Shown here: piece after piece, positions 11,312 through 19,390 of the stretch | Numbering within the stretch: the first letter of the stretch is position 1 | Layout: every line of letters starts with the position of its first letter | From: a virus | Length of the DNA: 35,241 bases | Strand: one strand, 5' to 3' | Virus record (IMG/VR): IMGVR_UViG_3300023257_000067 | Span: 1-35,241 of that record | Made by a program: the position numbers and the translations under genes | The notes under the pieces: generated by a model | The model's database searches: none | What the model was told of the DNA's origin: nothing | The model's input: the letters and a program-made list of their open reading frames with translations, nothing else

Positions 11312-11385
11312 TGGCGGATTGCCAAGGAATTGAACCCTGATCATCTGGATTGGAGTCAGATATACTACCATTGTACTAACAATCC
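11312..11385 (-). tRNA. tRNA-Trp (CCA)
   Basis: Acceptor GGATTGT/GCAATCC, anticodon loop CTCCAAT (stem TCTG/CAGA with an A-C mismatch next to the loop), T loop TTCAATT, discriminator G as in tRNA-Trp, encoded CCA. Confidence 0.88.
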
Positions 11386-11388
11386 ATG

Positions 11389-11476
11389 TGGTGGGAATGG
11401 AAGGAATCAAACCTTCTTGATCGCTAAGGATACGAGATTTACAATCTCGCCAATCTTCATAACTGTCTACACTCCC
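11389..11476 (-). tRNA. tRNA-Tyr (GTA)
   Basis: Type II. Acceptor GGGAGTG/CATTCCC, anticodon stem CGAGA/TCTCG with loop TTGTAAA, long variable arm, T arm GAAGG TTTGATT CCTTC, discriminator A, encoded CCA. Confidence 0.92.
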
Positions 11477-11481
11477 AAATT

Positions 11482-11664
11482 TTATTTTCTAACTTTTGTC
11501 CATTGTGGAACACTATATCCTATAAGTATCTGTTTTTCATATCCATTCTCAAATGCTGCTTTATTAATTTTTAAAGTAACATTTGAAACCATAAAAGTTA
11601 AAACGCATATGCCAAATATTATATAAAATATTGTATAAGTCCAAAATCTATCATGTGAATCCAT
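11482..11664 (-). CDS. Small membrane-anchored protein (60 aa)
   Basis: Starts MDSHDRFWTYTIFYIIFGIC, one membrane helix (residues 8-27), then KAAFENGYEKQ and the end YSVPQWTKVRK. The FENGY..Q...W.K tail is typical of an unnamed single-helix family in phages and bacteria. Begins after AAAAAAGGAAAA; just 5 nt upstream of tRNA-Tyr. Confidence 0.68.
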   Translation of the reverse strand: MDSHDRFWTYTIFYIIFGICVLTFMVSNVTLKINKAAFENGYEKQILIGYSVPQWTKVRK

Positions 11665-11697
11665 TTTATTTTTCCTTTTTTATTTTATTTTATTTAT

Positions 11698-11726
11698 ACT
11701 TTATACTTTATATTATATAATGTCAA
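11698..11726 (-). promoter_or_regulatory. Sigma70 promoter
   Basis: TTGACA (11726-11721), 17 nt, TAAAGT (11703-11698). Weaker -10 than its relatives. Precedes the gene at 11482-11664 and the Tyr/Trp tRNAs. Confidence 0.65.
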
Positions 11727-11744
11727 CATAAATATTTTTATTTT

Positions 11745-11819
11745 TGGAGCCAGCAGAGTGGAATCGAACCCTCATTAAATGCTTACAAAACATTTTTATT
11801 ACCATTATAAGATACCGGC
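11745..11819 (-). tRNA. tRNA-Thr (TGT)
   Basis: Acceptor GCCGGTA/TGCTGGC, anticodon stem AATGT/GCATT with loop TTTGTAA, T loop TTCGATT, encoded CCA. Reads ACA. Short run to the promoter at 11830-11858. Confidence 0.9.
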
Positions 11820-11829
11820 TTATTTTTAT

Positions 11830-11858
11830 ACTATATATAATATATATATGATTGTCAA
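11830..11858 (-). promoter_or_regulatory. Sigma70 promoter
   Basis: TTGACA (11858-11853), 17 nt, TATAGT (11835-11830). Start of the minus-strand tRNA region, divergent from the plus-strand packaging operon. Confidence 0.78.
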
Positions 11859-11868
11859 CATTTTTATT

Positions 11869-11876
11869 TATAAATA
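11869..11876 (+). promoter_or_regulatory. Candidate T4-type late promoter
   Basis: Exact TATAAATA, 56 nt before the first gene of the packaging operon. In T4 this octamer is the gp55-dependent late promoter. In AT-rich DNA a chance match is possible; position supports it. Confidence 0.45.
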
Positions 11877-11882
11877 AATCTG

Positions 11883-11911
11883 TTTACAATAAGATTATAA
11901 TGAAATATATT
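11883..11911 (+). promoter_or_regulatory. Sigma70 promoter for packaging operon
   Basis: TTTACA (11883-11888), 17 nt, TATATT (11906-11911), with GGAGATATATT before the ATG at 11932. Confidence 0.65.
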
Positions 11912-11931
11912 TAAGACTATGGAGATATATT

Positions 11932-12396
11932 ATGACAAATAAATTATCAGAAGAATTTAATGTAACTAATATCATTGATGAAGATATCATAGAACATGTA
12001 ACACCACAAACAAATAATCCAGATAGTATTATAATGAACAATATAGATAATGCTAATACTGTATTAGATAAAATTATAACTGAATTAAATAGTGGTAATT
12101 TTTCAGCAAGATTAGCTGAAGTTGCTGGTCAACTTGTTAATGCTGTTACGACAGCGACAGAAAAAATCTATATGAAAGGGTTTAATATAGAAACTTTACA
12201 AATTAAAAAAAGTATGATACATTTAAAAGAAAGGGAATTAGAACTAAGAAAATTAATTAAAAATAGAGATAATAAAGAACCTAATGAAAAAATTATAGTA
12301 ACAGATAGAGAAACGATTTTAAAAATGTTGGAAAATAAAAAGGTCAAAAAATTAATAGATTGCACAAATGAAAGGAGTTTAGATAATGATGAATAA
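11932..12396 (+). CDS. Putative terminase small subunit (T4 gp16-like)
   Basis: A 154-residue helical protein. The central segment NSGNFSARLAEVAGQLVNAV, then TTATEKIYMKGFNIETLQIK, resembles in layout the core of T4 gp16 (an acidic N-terminus, then a helix pair around a conserved 'ARxxEVxxxLxxxxxxTxxxI' pattern). gp16-type rings bind DNA and regulate the gp17 motor. It heads the operon that contains terL, as in T4 where 16 precedes 17, but three kinase-module genes stand between. Similarity judged by eye, so moderate confidence. Its end overlaps the prkA start by 11 nt. Confidence 0.55.
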   Translation: MTNKLSEEFNVTNIIDEDIIEHVTPQTNNPDSIIMNNIDNANTVLDKIITELNSGNFSARLAEVAGQLVNAVTTATEKIYMKGFNIETLQIKKSMIHLKERELELRKLIKNRDNKEPNEKIIVTDRETILKMLENKKVKKLIDCTNERSLDNDE

Positions 12397-14320
12397 CGAC
12401 TTTAGACAAGTTATTTTGGATCAAAGAAAAAATGATATTAAAGAATTATGGCAAGGAAATTGTATTGATTATCTTTATAAGGTAAAAAAGAATCCTGAAA
12501 TATCACAATTATCAGCAGCAAGAATATATAATATTTTAGCATCACAGGGGTCATCAGATCTTGATGATACATTAAAAATTACTGGATATGAAGATTTGGT
12601 AAAATATGATTTCTTTGATAATAAGATTTTTGGTACTTATGAACCTATCCATGATATTATGAGATTTCTTAAAGCTTCTGCTCGTAGAACAGAAACAGGT
12701 AAAAGAATATTAATACTTGTTGGTCCTGTTGGTTCTGGAAAGAGTACAATAGCTAATCTAATTAAAAAGGGATTAGAAAACGATACTGTTCCTAAATATA
12801 CTATCAAAGGTTGTCCTATACATGAAGAACCTTTACATCTTATTCCTGAAAAGGATAGACCTTGGTGGGAAGATCAACTCAATATTAAAATTGAAGGTAC
12901 TTTATGTCCTGTATGTCAAATGAGATTAAAAAATGTTCGATGGGAAGATGTTGAAGTTGAGCAAATTAAATTCTCAGAACAACAAAGAACTGGTATTGGT
13001 ACATTTCAGCCAAGTGATCCAAAGTCTCAGGATGTTTCAGAACTTATTGGCAGAATTGATATGAGTAAAATGACACGTTATGGTGAAACTGATCCTAGGG
13101 CATATCAGTTTAATGGTGAACTACAAGTAGCTAATGGTGGTCTTATTGAATACATTGAAATCCTTAAAGCTGATATTAAATTTCATTATGTTTTAATTAC
13201 AGCTGCCCAGGAACAAGTTATTAAGGCACCGGGATTTCCACAGATGTATATTGATACACTCATTTTAGCACATACAAATCAAACTGAATATGATACATTT
13301 AAATCTGATAAGAAAAATGAGGCATTACATGATAGAATGTATCCAATAAAAGTGCCATGGAATCTTAAAATAGATGATGAAGTTAAAATCTATGAAAAAA
13401 TGATTGCAGAGAGTGATTTCAGAAATATTCATATAGCACCACATACATTGAAGATAGCTGCAGAATTTGCAATATTAACAAGACTTACACCATCAACAAA
13501 AGTATCATCACTTATTGAAAAGATGAAAATCTATAATGGTGAAATTACTGAATCTATGAGAAAAGAAGATGTTGATGTTAAATCTCTTAGATCAGAGGGT
13601 AAGGCTCAAGATGAAGGAATGTCAGGTATTTCACCAAGATTTATTATAAACGCTTTAAATATAGCTCTTGGTATGAAAGAGGACAAAAAATGTATAAATC
13701 CTATTGATATTATAAGAGCATTAATGTCAAATTTTAATCATCATATAGGTATCAGTACAGAAGATAAAGATAGATATATTGGAATGATTACAAGTGGTAA
13801 AGATTCTGTAAGTTCTGAATATAAAGACATTGCCAAAAAAGAAGTTAATAAAGCATTTTTGGAAGCATATGAAGAACAAGCTCAGTCTTTATTTGACAAT
13901 TATATCTTAAATGCAGAAGCGTTTTGTAAAAAAGATAAACTTATTGATTCAATAACAGGTGAATATAGTAATCCTGATGAAAAACTTATGCGACAAATTG
14001 AAGAATATATAGGAGTTCCTGTAAATTCTAAAAATACGTTTAGAAATGGTATCTTTGTATATAAAGCATCTAAACTTGAAAAAAATGAACCATTTACATT
14101 TAATGATTATGAACCATTAAAAGAAGCTATTGAAAAGAAATTAATATCAGACCTTAAAAATATAGTATCATTGACTATAGCTGATAAATCAAATGATAGT
14201 AAAAAAGTTAAAGCAAGACGAAAGAGTGCTATTAACAGACTTAAAAAGATGGGATATTGTGATGAATGTGCAAGTGTTCTTTTATCATTTGTCGGTGAAA
14301 CAATTAGACGTGAGGGATAA
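12386..14320 (+). CDS. prkA: PrkA-type AAA+ serine protein kinase
   Basis: A 644-residue protein, full length for the family (E. coli YeaG 644, B. subtilis PrkA 631). AAA-type Walker A GPVGSGKST at residues 113-121, then IKGCPIHEEPLHLIPE, GIGTFQPSDPKSQDVSELIG, DPRAYQFNGEL, ILAHTNQTEYDTF, KMIAESD..IHIAPHTLK, DEGMSGISPRF and the C-terminal kinase-like domain with NPDEKLMRQIEEYIG. It is closer to the Bacillus PrkA pattern than to YeaG. A CPIH...CPVC pair (about residues 145-180) may bind metal. In bacteria PrkA works with a DUF444 protein and SpoVR in starvation and stress responses, and both partners follow here. Starts at the first of two ATGs behind AAAGGAG. Confidence 0.93.
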   Translation: MMNNDFRQVILDQRKNDIKELWQGNCIDYLYKVKKNPEISQLSAARIYNILASQGSSDLDDTLKITGYEDLVKYDFFDNKIFGTYEPIHDIMRFLKASARRTETGKRILILVGPVGSGKSTIANLIKKGLENDTVPKYTIKGCPIHEEPLHLIPEKDRPWWEDQLNIKIEGTLCPVCQMRLKNVRWEDVEVEQIKFSEQQRTGIGTFQPSDPKSQDVSELIGRIDMSKMTRYGETDPRAYQFNGELQVANGGLIEYIEILKADIKFHYVLITAAQEQVIKAPGFPQMYIDTLILAHTNQTEYDTFKSDKKNEALHDRMYPIKVPWNLKIDDEVKIYEKMIAESDFRNIHIAPHTLKIAAEFAILTRLTPSTKVSSLIEKMKIYNGEITESMRKEDVDVKSLRSEGKAQDEGMSGISPRFIINALNIALGMKEDKKCINPIDIIRALMSNFNHHIGISTEDKDRYIGMITSGKDSVSSEYKDIAKKEVNKAFLEAYEEQAQSLFDNYILNAEAFCKKDKLIDSITGEYSNPDEKLMRQIEEYIGVPVNSKNTFRNGIFVYKASKLEKNEPFTFNDYEPLKEAIEKKLISDLKNIVSLTIADKSNDSKKVKARRKSAINRLKKMGYCDECASVLLSFVGETIRREG

Positions 14321-14622
14321 TTTTAAACAATTATGTAAACCACTTAACTTTGAGGATGCTATTAATAAAGGACAACTTTATAGAATAGCATTTTCAAAGG
14401 AAAATATAGATAAGTTAAAATTAATTTTAACTAAACTAAACTGTAAAAGAATTAAATTTAAAACCAACATGGAAATGTAAATGTGGTTGGAAATCAACAT
14501 GGTATATAAATAAAAATAAATTAACATTAAATCAATATATACCATTACTTGTAACAGATATGACTTCAAAAAATATTAAATGGTATTGTCCAAATTGTAA
14601 AAAAATTAACAGAATAGTTTAA
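14310..14622 (+). pseudogene. Zinc-ribbon gene with a frame break
   Basis: Frame 1, from a possible GTG at 14310, reads NFKQLCKPLNFEDAINKGQL, then YRIAFSKENIDKLKLILTKL, and stops at 14480. A second frame, open from about 14440, reads LKPTWKCKCGWKSTWYINKN and ends WYCPNCKKINRIV at 14622, a clear two-knuckle zinc ribbon but without a start codon. A shift near AACTGTAAAAG would join them into one protein of about 100 residues. Pseudogene, sequencing error or programmed shift cannot be separated here. Confidence 0.5.
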
Positions 14623-14633
14623 AGGTTATAAAT

Positions 14634-14864
14634 TTGAAACTTATTGATAATATTAACAATTTTTTCAAAAAAAAATTCAGAATTGTTAATACAAATGATT
14701 TATTTAAAATTCAATCTAAAATGTGGTATGCCTCATGGGAAGATGAGGCATACCGTTTGAATGGTACTAATGTATTTAGTTTATATGAAAGTGATAGATG
14801 GCTTGATATTAGAGAAGTATATGAAAAATTATCTAACAATAGAATAACATATAATAAAGAGTAG
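14634..14864 (+). CDS. Unknown protein in the kinase operon (76 aa)
   Basis: Starts with TTG at 14634, 8 nt after AAAGG; no ATG fits. Basic amphipathic N-terminus (MKLIDNINNFFKKKFRIV), then an aromatic, acidic region (WYASWEDEAYRLNG, ESDRWLDIREVYEKL). Lies between prkA and the DUF444 gene; family not recognised. Confidence 0.55.
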   Translation: MKLIDNINNFFKKKFRIVNTNDLFKIQSKMWYASWEDEAYRLNGTNVFSLYESDRWLDIREVYEKLSNNRITYNKE

Positions 14865-14871
14865 GTATAAT

Positions 14872-16167
14872 ATGACAATAGTTCATCATGAAAATTGGGA
14901 TTTATCAAATAAAGGAAAAAAGGATATTGAAAGACATCAACAAAAAATTGATAATGTCATTCGTAAAAATATTAAGAATGTTATAGGTGAAGAAACTATA
15001 ATCACTAAAAGACATGGTAAAAAAATAAAAATTCCAATAAGAGGTCTTGAAGATTATAAGTTTATATATGGTTTTGATAATAAAAAATTAGGTGGTATAG
15101 GTCAAGGCAAAGGTAAAGAAGGTGATGTATTTAAAAAATATCCTGTTAATAATGGGCCTGGTAATATAGATGGCTCTGATTATATTGAAACAGAAATTGA
15201 TATTAATTATATAATAGATTTAATGTTTGAGGATTTAGGATTACCATATATTGAAGAAAGAACTAAAATTGAGCAAGTAATTCCAAAAGGTTGGAAATTT
15301 AATTCTATAACTAAAACTGGTATTAAATCAAGAATACATAAACATAAAACATTAAAAGAATCAATTAAAAGAACTTTGATGTATGTTAAAGAAATTATTA
15401 GTGAAACTGGATGTACTGAAGATATTGCTAATAAAGCTCTTATACAATCTAAAGGTGATTTAGATAAAGCTATTAATATTGTTAATAATAATGAAGTGTG
15501 TGATGATATACAAGATATGATTTTTATTGAAGATGATGATTTAAGATATAAACAGATAGAAGAAGATGTTGAATATCATAGTAATGCAGTTGTTATCGCG
15601 ATGATTGATACATCAGGGTCTATGGACATTAATAAAAAATATCTTGCTCGATCTATGTTGTTTTGGCTTACCGAATTTCTTAAAAAGACTTATAAACATG
15701 TTAATATTAAATTCATTACACATACAACTGATGCTAAGGTAGTTGATGAAGAAGTATTTTTTAAAAAAGGTGAATCGGGTGGGACTAACTGTCATACAGC
15801 ATTTGATTTAGCTGACCATCTTATAGAAACTGAATTTCCTGTTAATGAATGGAATGTCTATTGCGTATATGTAGGTGATGGTGAAGATTGGGAATCTGAA
15901 AAAACAATAAATTCTGTTAATAAACTTCTTAACAGAAAAATAAATATGTTAGCTTATTGTGAAACCAATCCTGATGATATAGGTGGATATCCATCATATA
16001 GAACTTTATTAGATAGTTTTAGAAATCGTTTTAATTTCAAAATAAGAACTGAAAATGGTAATAATTATTATAAAAATGATAAAAAACATTTTTTGGCATG
16101 TAGGATTGATAAGAAAGAGGATATATATCCTTGTTTAAAACATATTTTATTTACAAAGGATCAATAA
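14872..16167 (+). CDS. DUF444 (YhbH/YeaH) von Willebrand-type protein with UBA-like insert
   Basis: 431 residues. The N-terminal half has the family pattern (NWDLSNKGKKDIERHQQKI, KIKIPIRGLEDYKF, GIGQGKG, DYIETEIDI), and the C-terminal half is a vWA domain with MIDAS motif DTSGS (residues 246-250), FITHTTDAKVVDEE, KKGESGGTNC and a glycine/aspartate-rich strand GDGEDW. Bacterial YhbH is partner and substrate context of PrkA. Compared with YhbH, residues about 171-207 (VKEIISETGCTEDIANKALI then QSKGDLDKAINIVNN) look like an inserted UBA/TS-N three-helix unit. Its stop overlaps the spoVR start (TAATG). Confidence 0.9.
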   Translation: MTIVHHENWDLSNKGKKDIERHQQKIDNVIRKNIKNVIGEETIITKRHGKKIKIPIRGLEDYKFIYGFDNKKLGGIGQGKGKEGDVFKKYPVNNGPGNIDGSDYIETEIDINYIIDLMFEDLGLPYIEERTKIEQVIPKGWKFNSITKTGIKSRIHKHKTLKESIKRTLMYVKEIISETGCTEDIANKALIQSKGDLDKAINIVNNNEVCDDIQDMIFIEDDDLRYKQIEEDVEYHSNAVVIAMIDTSGSMDINKKYLARSMLFWLTEFLKKTYKHVNIKFITHTTDAKVVDEEVFFKKGESGGTNCHTAFDLADHLIETEFPVNEWNVYCVYVGDGEDWESEKTINSVNKLLNRKINMLAYCETNPDDIGGYPSYRTLLDSFRNRFNFKIRTENGNNYYKNDKKHFLACRIDKKEDIYPCLKHILFTKDQ

Positions 16168-17645
16168 TGAATAAATCAGATTTACATAGACTTATAAAAA
16201 TAGAAGACCGTATTAAAGAAATTATGGTACAAAAAGGCTTAAAATTTGATGAAGTTGAATTTGATATTGTACCGCCAAAAAAGATGATTGAAATAATGGC
16301 GTATAATTCACCATCTAATATAAGTAACTGGAAATTTGGCAGAAATTATGAAAGACTTAAAACTATTTATGATAACGTATCATCACATAGTTTACCATAT
16401 GAGGTTGTAATTAATTCAGATCCACACAGAGCATATTTGATGAATAACAATACTTTAGCAGTTCAAGCTCTTGTAATATCACATGTTTATGGGCATGTTA
16501 ATTTTTTTACTGAAAATAATCTATTTAAAAATTCAAGGCGTGATATTATTAATATATTAAGTTCAGCCAATAAAAGATTTATAGAATATGAAAAACTTTA
16601 TGGTACTGATGATATTGAAAAAATTATAGATGCTGGTCATGCCTTACAATTACACACTAATATTTTTGATAATGATGAAACAGAAGATGAAAAAAGACTT
16701 AGAATTTATAATCATCAAAAAAAAATGGATAGACCTATCAGCTCTGAATTTAGTGATATCATTATAGATGATAAACATAATAAATATAACATAGAAGCAT
16801 ATAATAACAAGTTATGGAAAAGTCTTAAAGCTATATCACCTGTTGAACCTACAGAAGATATTTTAAGATTTGTTATAGATAATTCAAAGATATTAGATGA
16901 TTGGCAAAAAGATATTCTTGAAGTATTAAGAATAGAGGGTCAATACTATTGGCCTAATATAAAAACAAAATATATGAATGAAGGATATGCTGTATATACA
17001 CATGAACAGATTATGGACCAATTATTTAGAGAAGGTCATTTAACAGCATCTGAACATGGTCAATATAATTATAGTAATTCACTTGTAAAAGCTTTTAATA
17101 GAGAAACCATAAATCCTTATCTTATTGGTTCTGTAATGTGGTATGATATAAAGGATAGATGGGATAAAGGTCGGTATGGCAGTGATTGGAATGAATGTGA
17201 TAATGTAAAAGAAAGGGAATTATGGGACACCAAAGAAATGAATGGTGCTAAAAAAGTAGATGAAGTAATGCGATCATATATGGATTGGTTCTTTATGAAT
17301 GAATTTTTAACACCAGATATTATTGATAAATCAGATTTATATGTATATGAAATAATTCAGAAAAATCATTCAGTTGAATATGTTAGGACGGGTTATACAA
17401 TAGAAGAAGTACGGGAAATGATTATATCAAGTTTTGCTAATAAATCAATTCCAAAAATATCTATTATTGATAGTAATTATAATAAAAACGGTACTTTATT
17501 AATGAATCATAGTTTCAGTACCTTACCACTTAATAAAATATATGCTAAAGAAACAATGAAGCATATTAAAAATATTTGGGGTAGTGATATACATTTAAGA
17601 ACAAAAAATTCAGACGGTACAAAAGATGTGTTTTTAAAAATATAG
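16167..17645 (+). CDS. SpoVR family protein
   Basis: 492 residues, started at 16167 (AAAGGATCAATAATG) rather than at the in-frame ATG at 16131 inside the previous gene. SpoVR signatures: GLKFDEVEFDIVPPKKMIEI, the HVYGHVNFFTENNLF metal-like motif, NEGYAVYTHEQIM, and NPYLIGSVMWYDIKDRWDKG. B. subtilis SpoVR affects spore cortex formation and E. coli YcgB shares the YeaG-YeaH regulon; the biochemistry is unknown. Third member of the kinase module, directly before terL. Confidence 0.92.
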   Translation: MNKSDLHRLIKIEDRIKEIMVQKGLKFDEVEFDIVPPKKMIEIMAYNSPSNISNWKFGRNYERLKTIYDNVSSHSLPYEVVINSDPHRAYLMNNNTLAVQALVISHVYGHVNFFTENNLFKNSRRDIINILSSANKRFIEYEKLYGTDDIEKIIDAGHALQLHTNIFDNDETEDEKRLRIYNHQKKMDRPISSEFSDIIIDDKHNKYNIEAYNNKLWKSLKAISPVEPTEDILRFVIDNSKILDDWQKDILEVLRIEGQYYWPNIKTKYMNEGYAVYTHEQIMDQLFREGHLTASEHGQYNYSNSLVKAFNRETINPYLIGSVMWYDIKDRWDKGRYGSDWNECDNVKERELWDTKEMNGAKKVDEVMRSYMDWFFMNEFLTPDIIDKSDLYVYEIIQKNHSVEYVRTGYTIEEVREMIISSFANKSIPKISIIDSNYNKNGTLLMNHSFSTLPLNKIYAKETMKHIKNIWGSDIHLRTKNSDGTKDVFLKI

Positions 17646-17775
17646 AGGAAAGTGGTAATTAGATCACAATATGCCCCTTAATAAGCACAAAATTACGGAT
17701 TGCGGGGCCGGTAATTTAAATCCGTTTAATATGAGACCGGAAAGCTTATGCAGGATAGAACCTGCTTCCTCTATA
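17641..17775 (+). ncRNA. Pseudoknot-rich structured RNA upstream of terL
   Basis: Ends close on each other through TATAGAGGAA/TTCCTCTATA (10 bp; the first arm includes the spoVR stop). Inside: GTGGT/ATCAC hairpin, GCCCC (17673) with GGGGC (17704), ATAAGC (17681) with GCTTAT (17744), ACGGATT (17695) with AATCCGT (17719), CCGGT (17708) with ACCGG (17736), and a GCAGG/CCTGC hairpin. Several of these cross, so at least two pseudoknots are implied. An AATTTTT tract follows. It matches no class I know; it may be a cis-regulator of terL, a processing element or a free RNA. Confidence 0.65.
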
Positions 17776-17801
17776 ATTTTTAAAAATATAACAAAACTTA
17801 A

Positions 17802-17842
17802 AATTTATCCTCTTATTATATAAATATAGTAGAGGATAAATT
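17802..17842 (+). promoter_or_regulatory. Hairpin sequestering the terL ribosome site, late promoter in its loop
   Basis: AATTTATCCTCT (17802-17813) pairs perfectly with AGAGGATAAATT (17831-17842), which holds the terL Shine-Dalgarno and ends at the ATG. The loop contains exact TATAAATA (17819-17826), whose start point would fall near 17832. A transcript begun there lacks the 5' arm and is free for translation, while readthrough RNA is locked. T4 uses this layout for several late genes. Confidence 0.75.
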
Positions 17843-19387
17843 ATGTCAATTAAATATAATGAATTTGTTAAAAAGCCATTAGAAGAATATCAATATTCTA
17901 AAAATGAATTATTAGAGCTTAGTTCATGCTCTGATAATATAAAAATTTTTTACAAATATGTTAAGATAGTCCATCCAGATAAAGGTCTTATAACCTTTAA
18001 TCCCTATAATTTTCAGAAAAAAATCCTCAAAACTGTTGATCTTAATAGATTTACTGCTATATTATGCTCTCGCCAAGCCGGTAAAACTGTGGTAATGTCA
18101 GTTTATGCATTACATTATGCTATTTTTAACGCTGATAAGTATGTTGGTATCGTATCTAACAAACAAACATCTGCTATTGATATTTTATCCCGTATTAAAA
18201 GAATGTATGAAGAACTTCCTGTATGGATAAAACCTGGTGTAAAAGAATATAGTAAAACATTTATAGCGTTTGATAATGGTACTAAAATAACTGTATCAGC
18301 AACAAGTGCTGATGCTTTTAGAGGTAGAACACTTAACCTTTTAATTGCTGATGAATTAGCATTTGTTAGAAAGGGTATTGCAGAAGATTTTTGGGCTGCC
18401 AATTATCCTACTATATCAACATCTACTGAAGCAAAAATTATTATTATTAGTACACCGAATGGTATGTTCAATTTATTTCATAAACTTTATTCTGGTGCTG
18501 ATAGAAAAGAAAACACATTTATACCACTGAAATTTACATGGAGAGATGTACCAGGTAGAGATAAAAAATGGGCTGATGAGCAATTAAGAAATTTAGGTGA
18601 AACTAAATTTAAACAAGAGCAAGAAGTTGAATTTTTGGGTAGTGTTAGAACTGTTATAGATACTAACATATTAGAATCATTATATAATATGACTTTTGAA
18701 CCACTTCTAACTGATCTTGATGGTGCATTTAAGATACTTGAAAAACCAGAACTTAGTGCAACATATATTATTGGATGTGATGTAGCAAAAGGTACTGGTG
18801 AACATTCATCTACAATGCAAATATTAAAAGTACAGAGTGTTAAACCAGTTAAATGTAAACAAGTTGCTGTATTTGATAGTAATAAAATAGATGTTTATGG
18901 ATTTTCAGATATTATTAATAGGACATCTTATTATTATAATAATGCTTATATCATGTGTGAAAATAATGCAGAAGGTGCTGCTGTAGTGAATAGATTATGG
19001 TGGGATTTTGAAAATAGTAATCTAGTCAATTCTGGAAGTAAACGAAAAGATCTTGGTATACGAGCATCAAGAGCTTCTAAACCAAAAGCTGTATTATTAA
19101 TGAAAAGGCTTATAGAAGATGGTTCTATTGATATATTTGATATAGAAACTATAAATCAATTAGGAGCTTTTATTGAAAAAAATAAAAAGTATTTTGGTCA
19201 AGGATATCCTGATGATTTAGTATCTGGTCTTTATTGGGCATGCTATTTTTTTGAGATGAATATCTTAGAAGATGGTTTTGAATTAAGAAAAACAAAAAAA
19301 GAAGATGATGGGTGGGGAATACTATCTGATGTTGATACTAAAGAAGATTGGTCATGGGTTACTGATGGGTCTTCAATGGTTGGATAA
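17843..19387 (+). CDS. terL: Terminase large subunit (T4 gp17-like)
   Basis: 514 residues. Packaging ATPase with Walker A SRQAGKT (residues 76-82), Walker B LLIADE followed by coupling region, and SAT..STPNG motif IIISTPNGMFNLF. The C-terminal RNase H-type nuclease has GCDVAKG (first Asp), CENNAEGAA and YPDDLVSGLYWA (third acidic site). It cuts concatemers and drives DNA into the prohead through the portal. Slightly shorter than T4 gp17 (610). Expression is probably late, given the hairpin/late promoter at its start. Confidence 0.93.
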   Translation: MSIKYNEFVKKPLEEYQYSKNELLELSSCSDNIKIFYKYVKIVHPDKGLITFNPYNFQKKILKTVDLNRFTAILCSRQAGKTVVMSVYALHYAIFNADKYVGIVSNKQTSAIDILSRIKRMYEELPVWIKPGVKEYSKTFIAFDNGTKITVSATSADAFRGRTLNLLIADELAFVRKGIAEDFWAANYPTISTSTEAKIIIISTPNGMFNLFHKLYSGADRKENTFIPLKFTWRDVPGRDKKWADEQLRNLGETKFKQEQEVEFLGSVRTVIDTNILESLYNMTFEPLLTDLDGAFKILEKPELSATYIIGCDVAKGTGEHSSTMQILKVQSVKPVKCKQVAVFDSNKIDVYGFSDIINRTSYYYNNAYIMCENNAEGAAVVNRLWWDFENSNLVNSGSKRKDLGIRASRASKPKAVLLMKRLIEDGSIDIFDIETINQLGAFIEKNKKYFGQGYPDDLVSGLYWACYFFEMNILEDGFELRKTKKEDDGWGILSDVDTKEDWSWVTDGSSMVG

Positions 19388-19390
19388 ATA
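19383..19390 (+). promoter_or_regulatory. Possible late promoter (7/8 match)
   Basis: GATAAATA just before the AAAGGAAATAAG site of the next gene. One mismatch to TATAAATA and inside AT-rich DNA, so weak. Confidence 0.25.

Noticed and set aside
17673-17749. HDV-like ribozyme
   Set aside because: The order of some helices recalls HDV P1-P2-P4, but there is no P3, no catalytic C in the joining segment and no active-site sequence.
17641-17843. A further tRNA or tmRNA in the terL leader
   Set aside because: No T arm or CCA end and the terminal helix is 10 bp.
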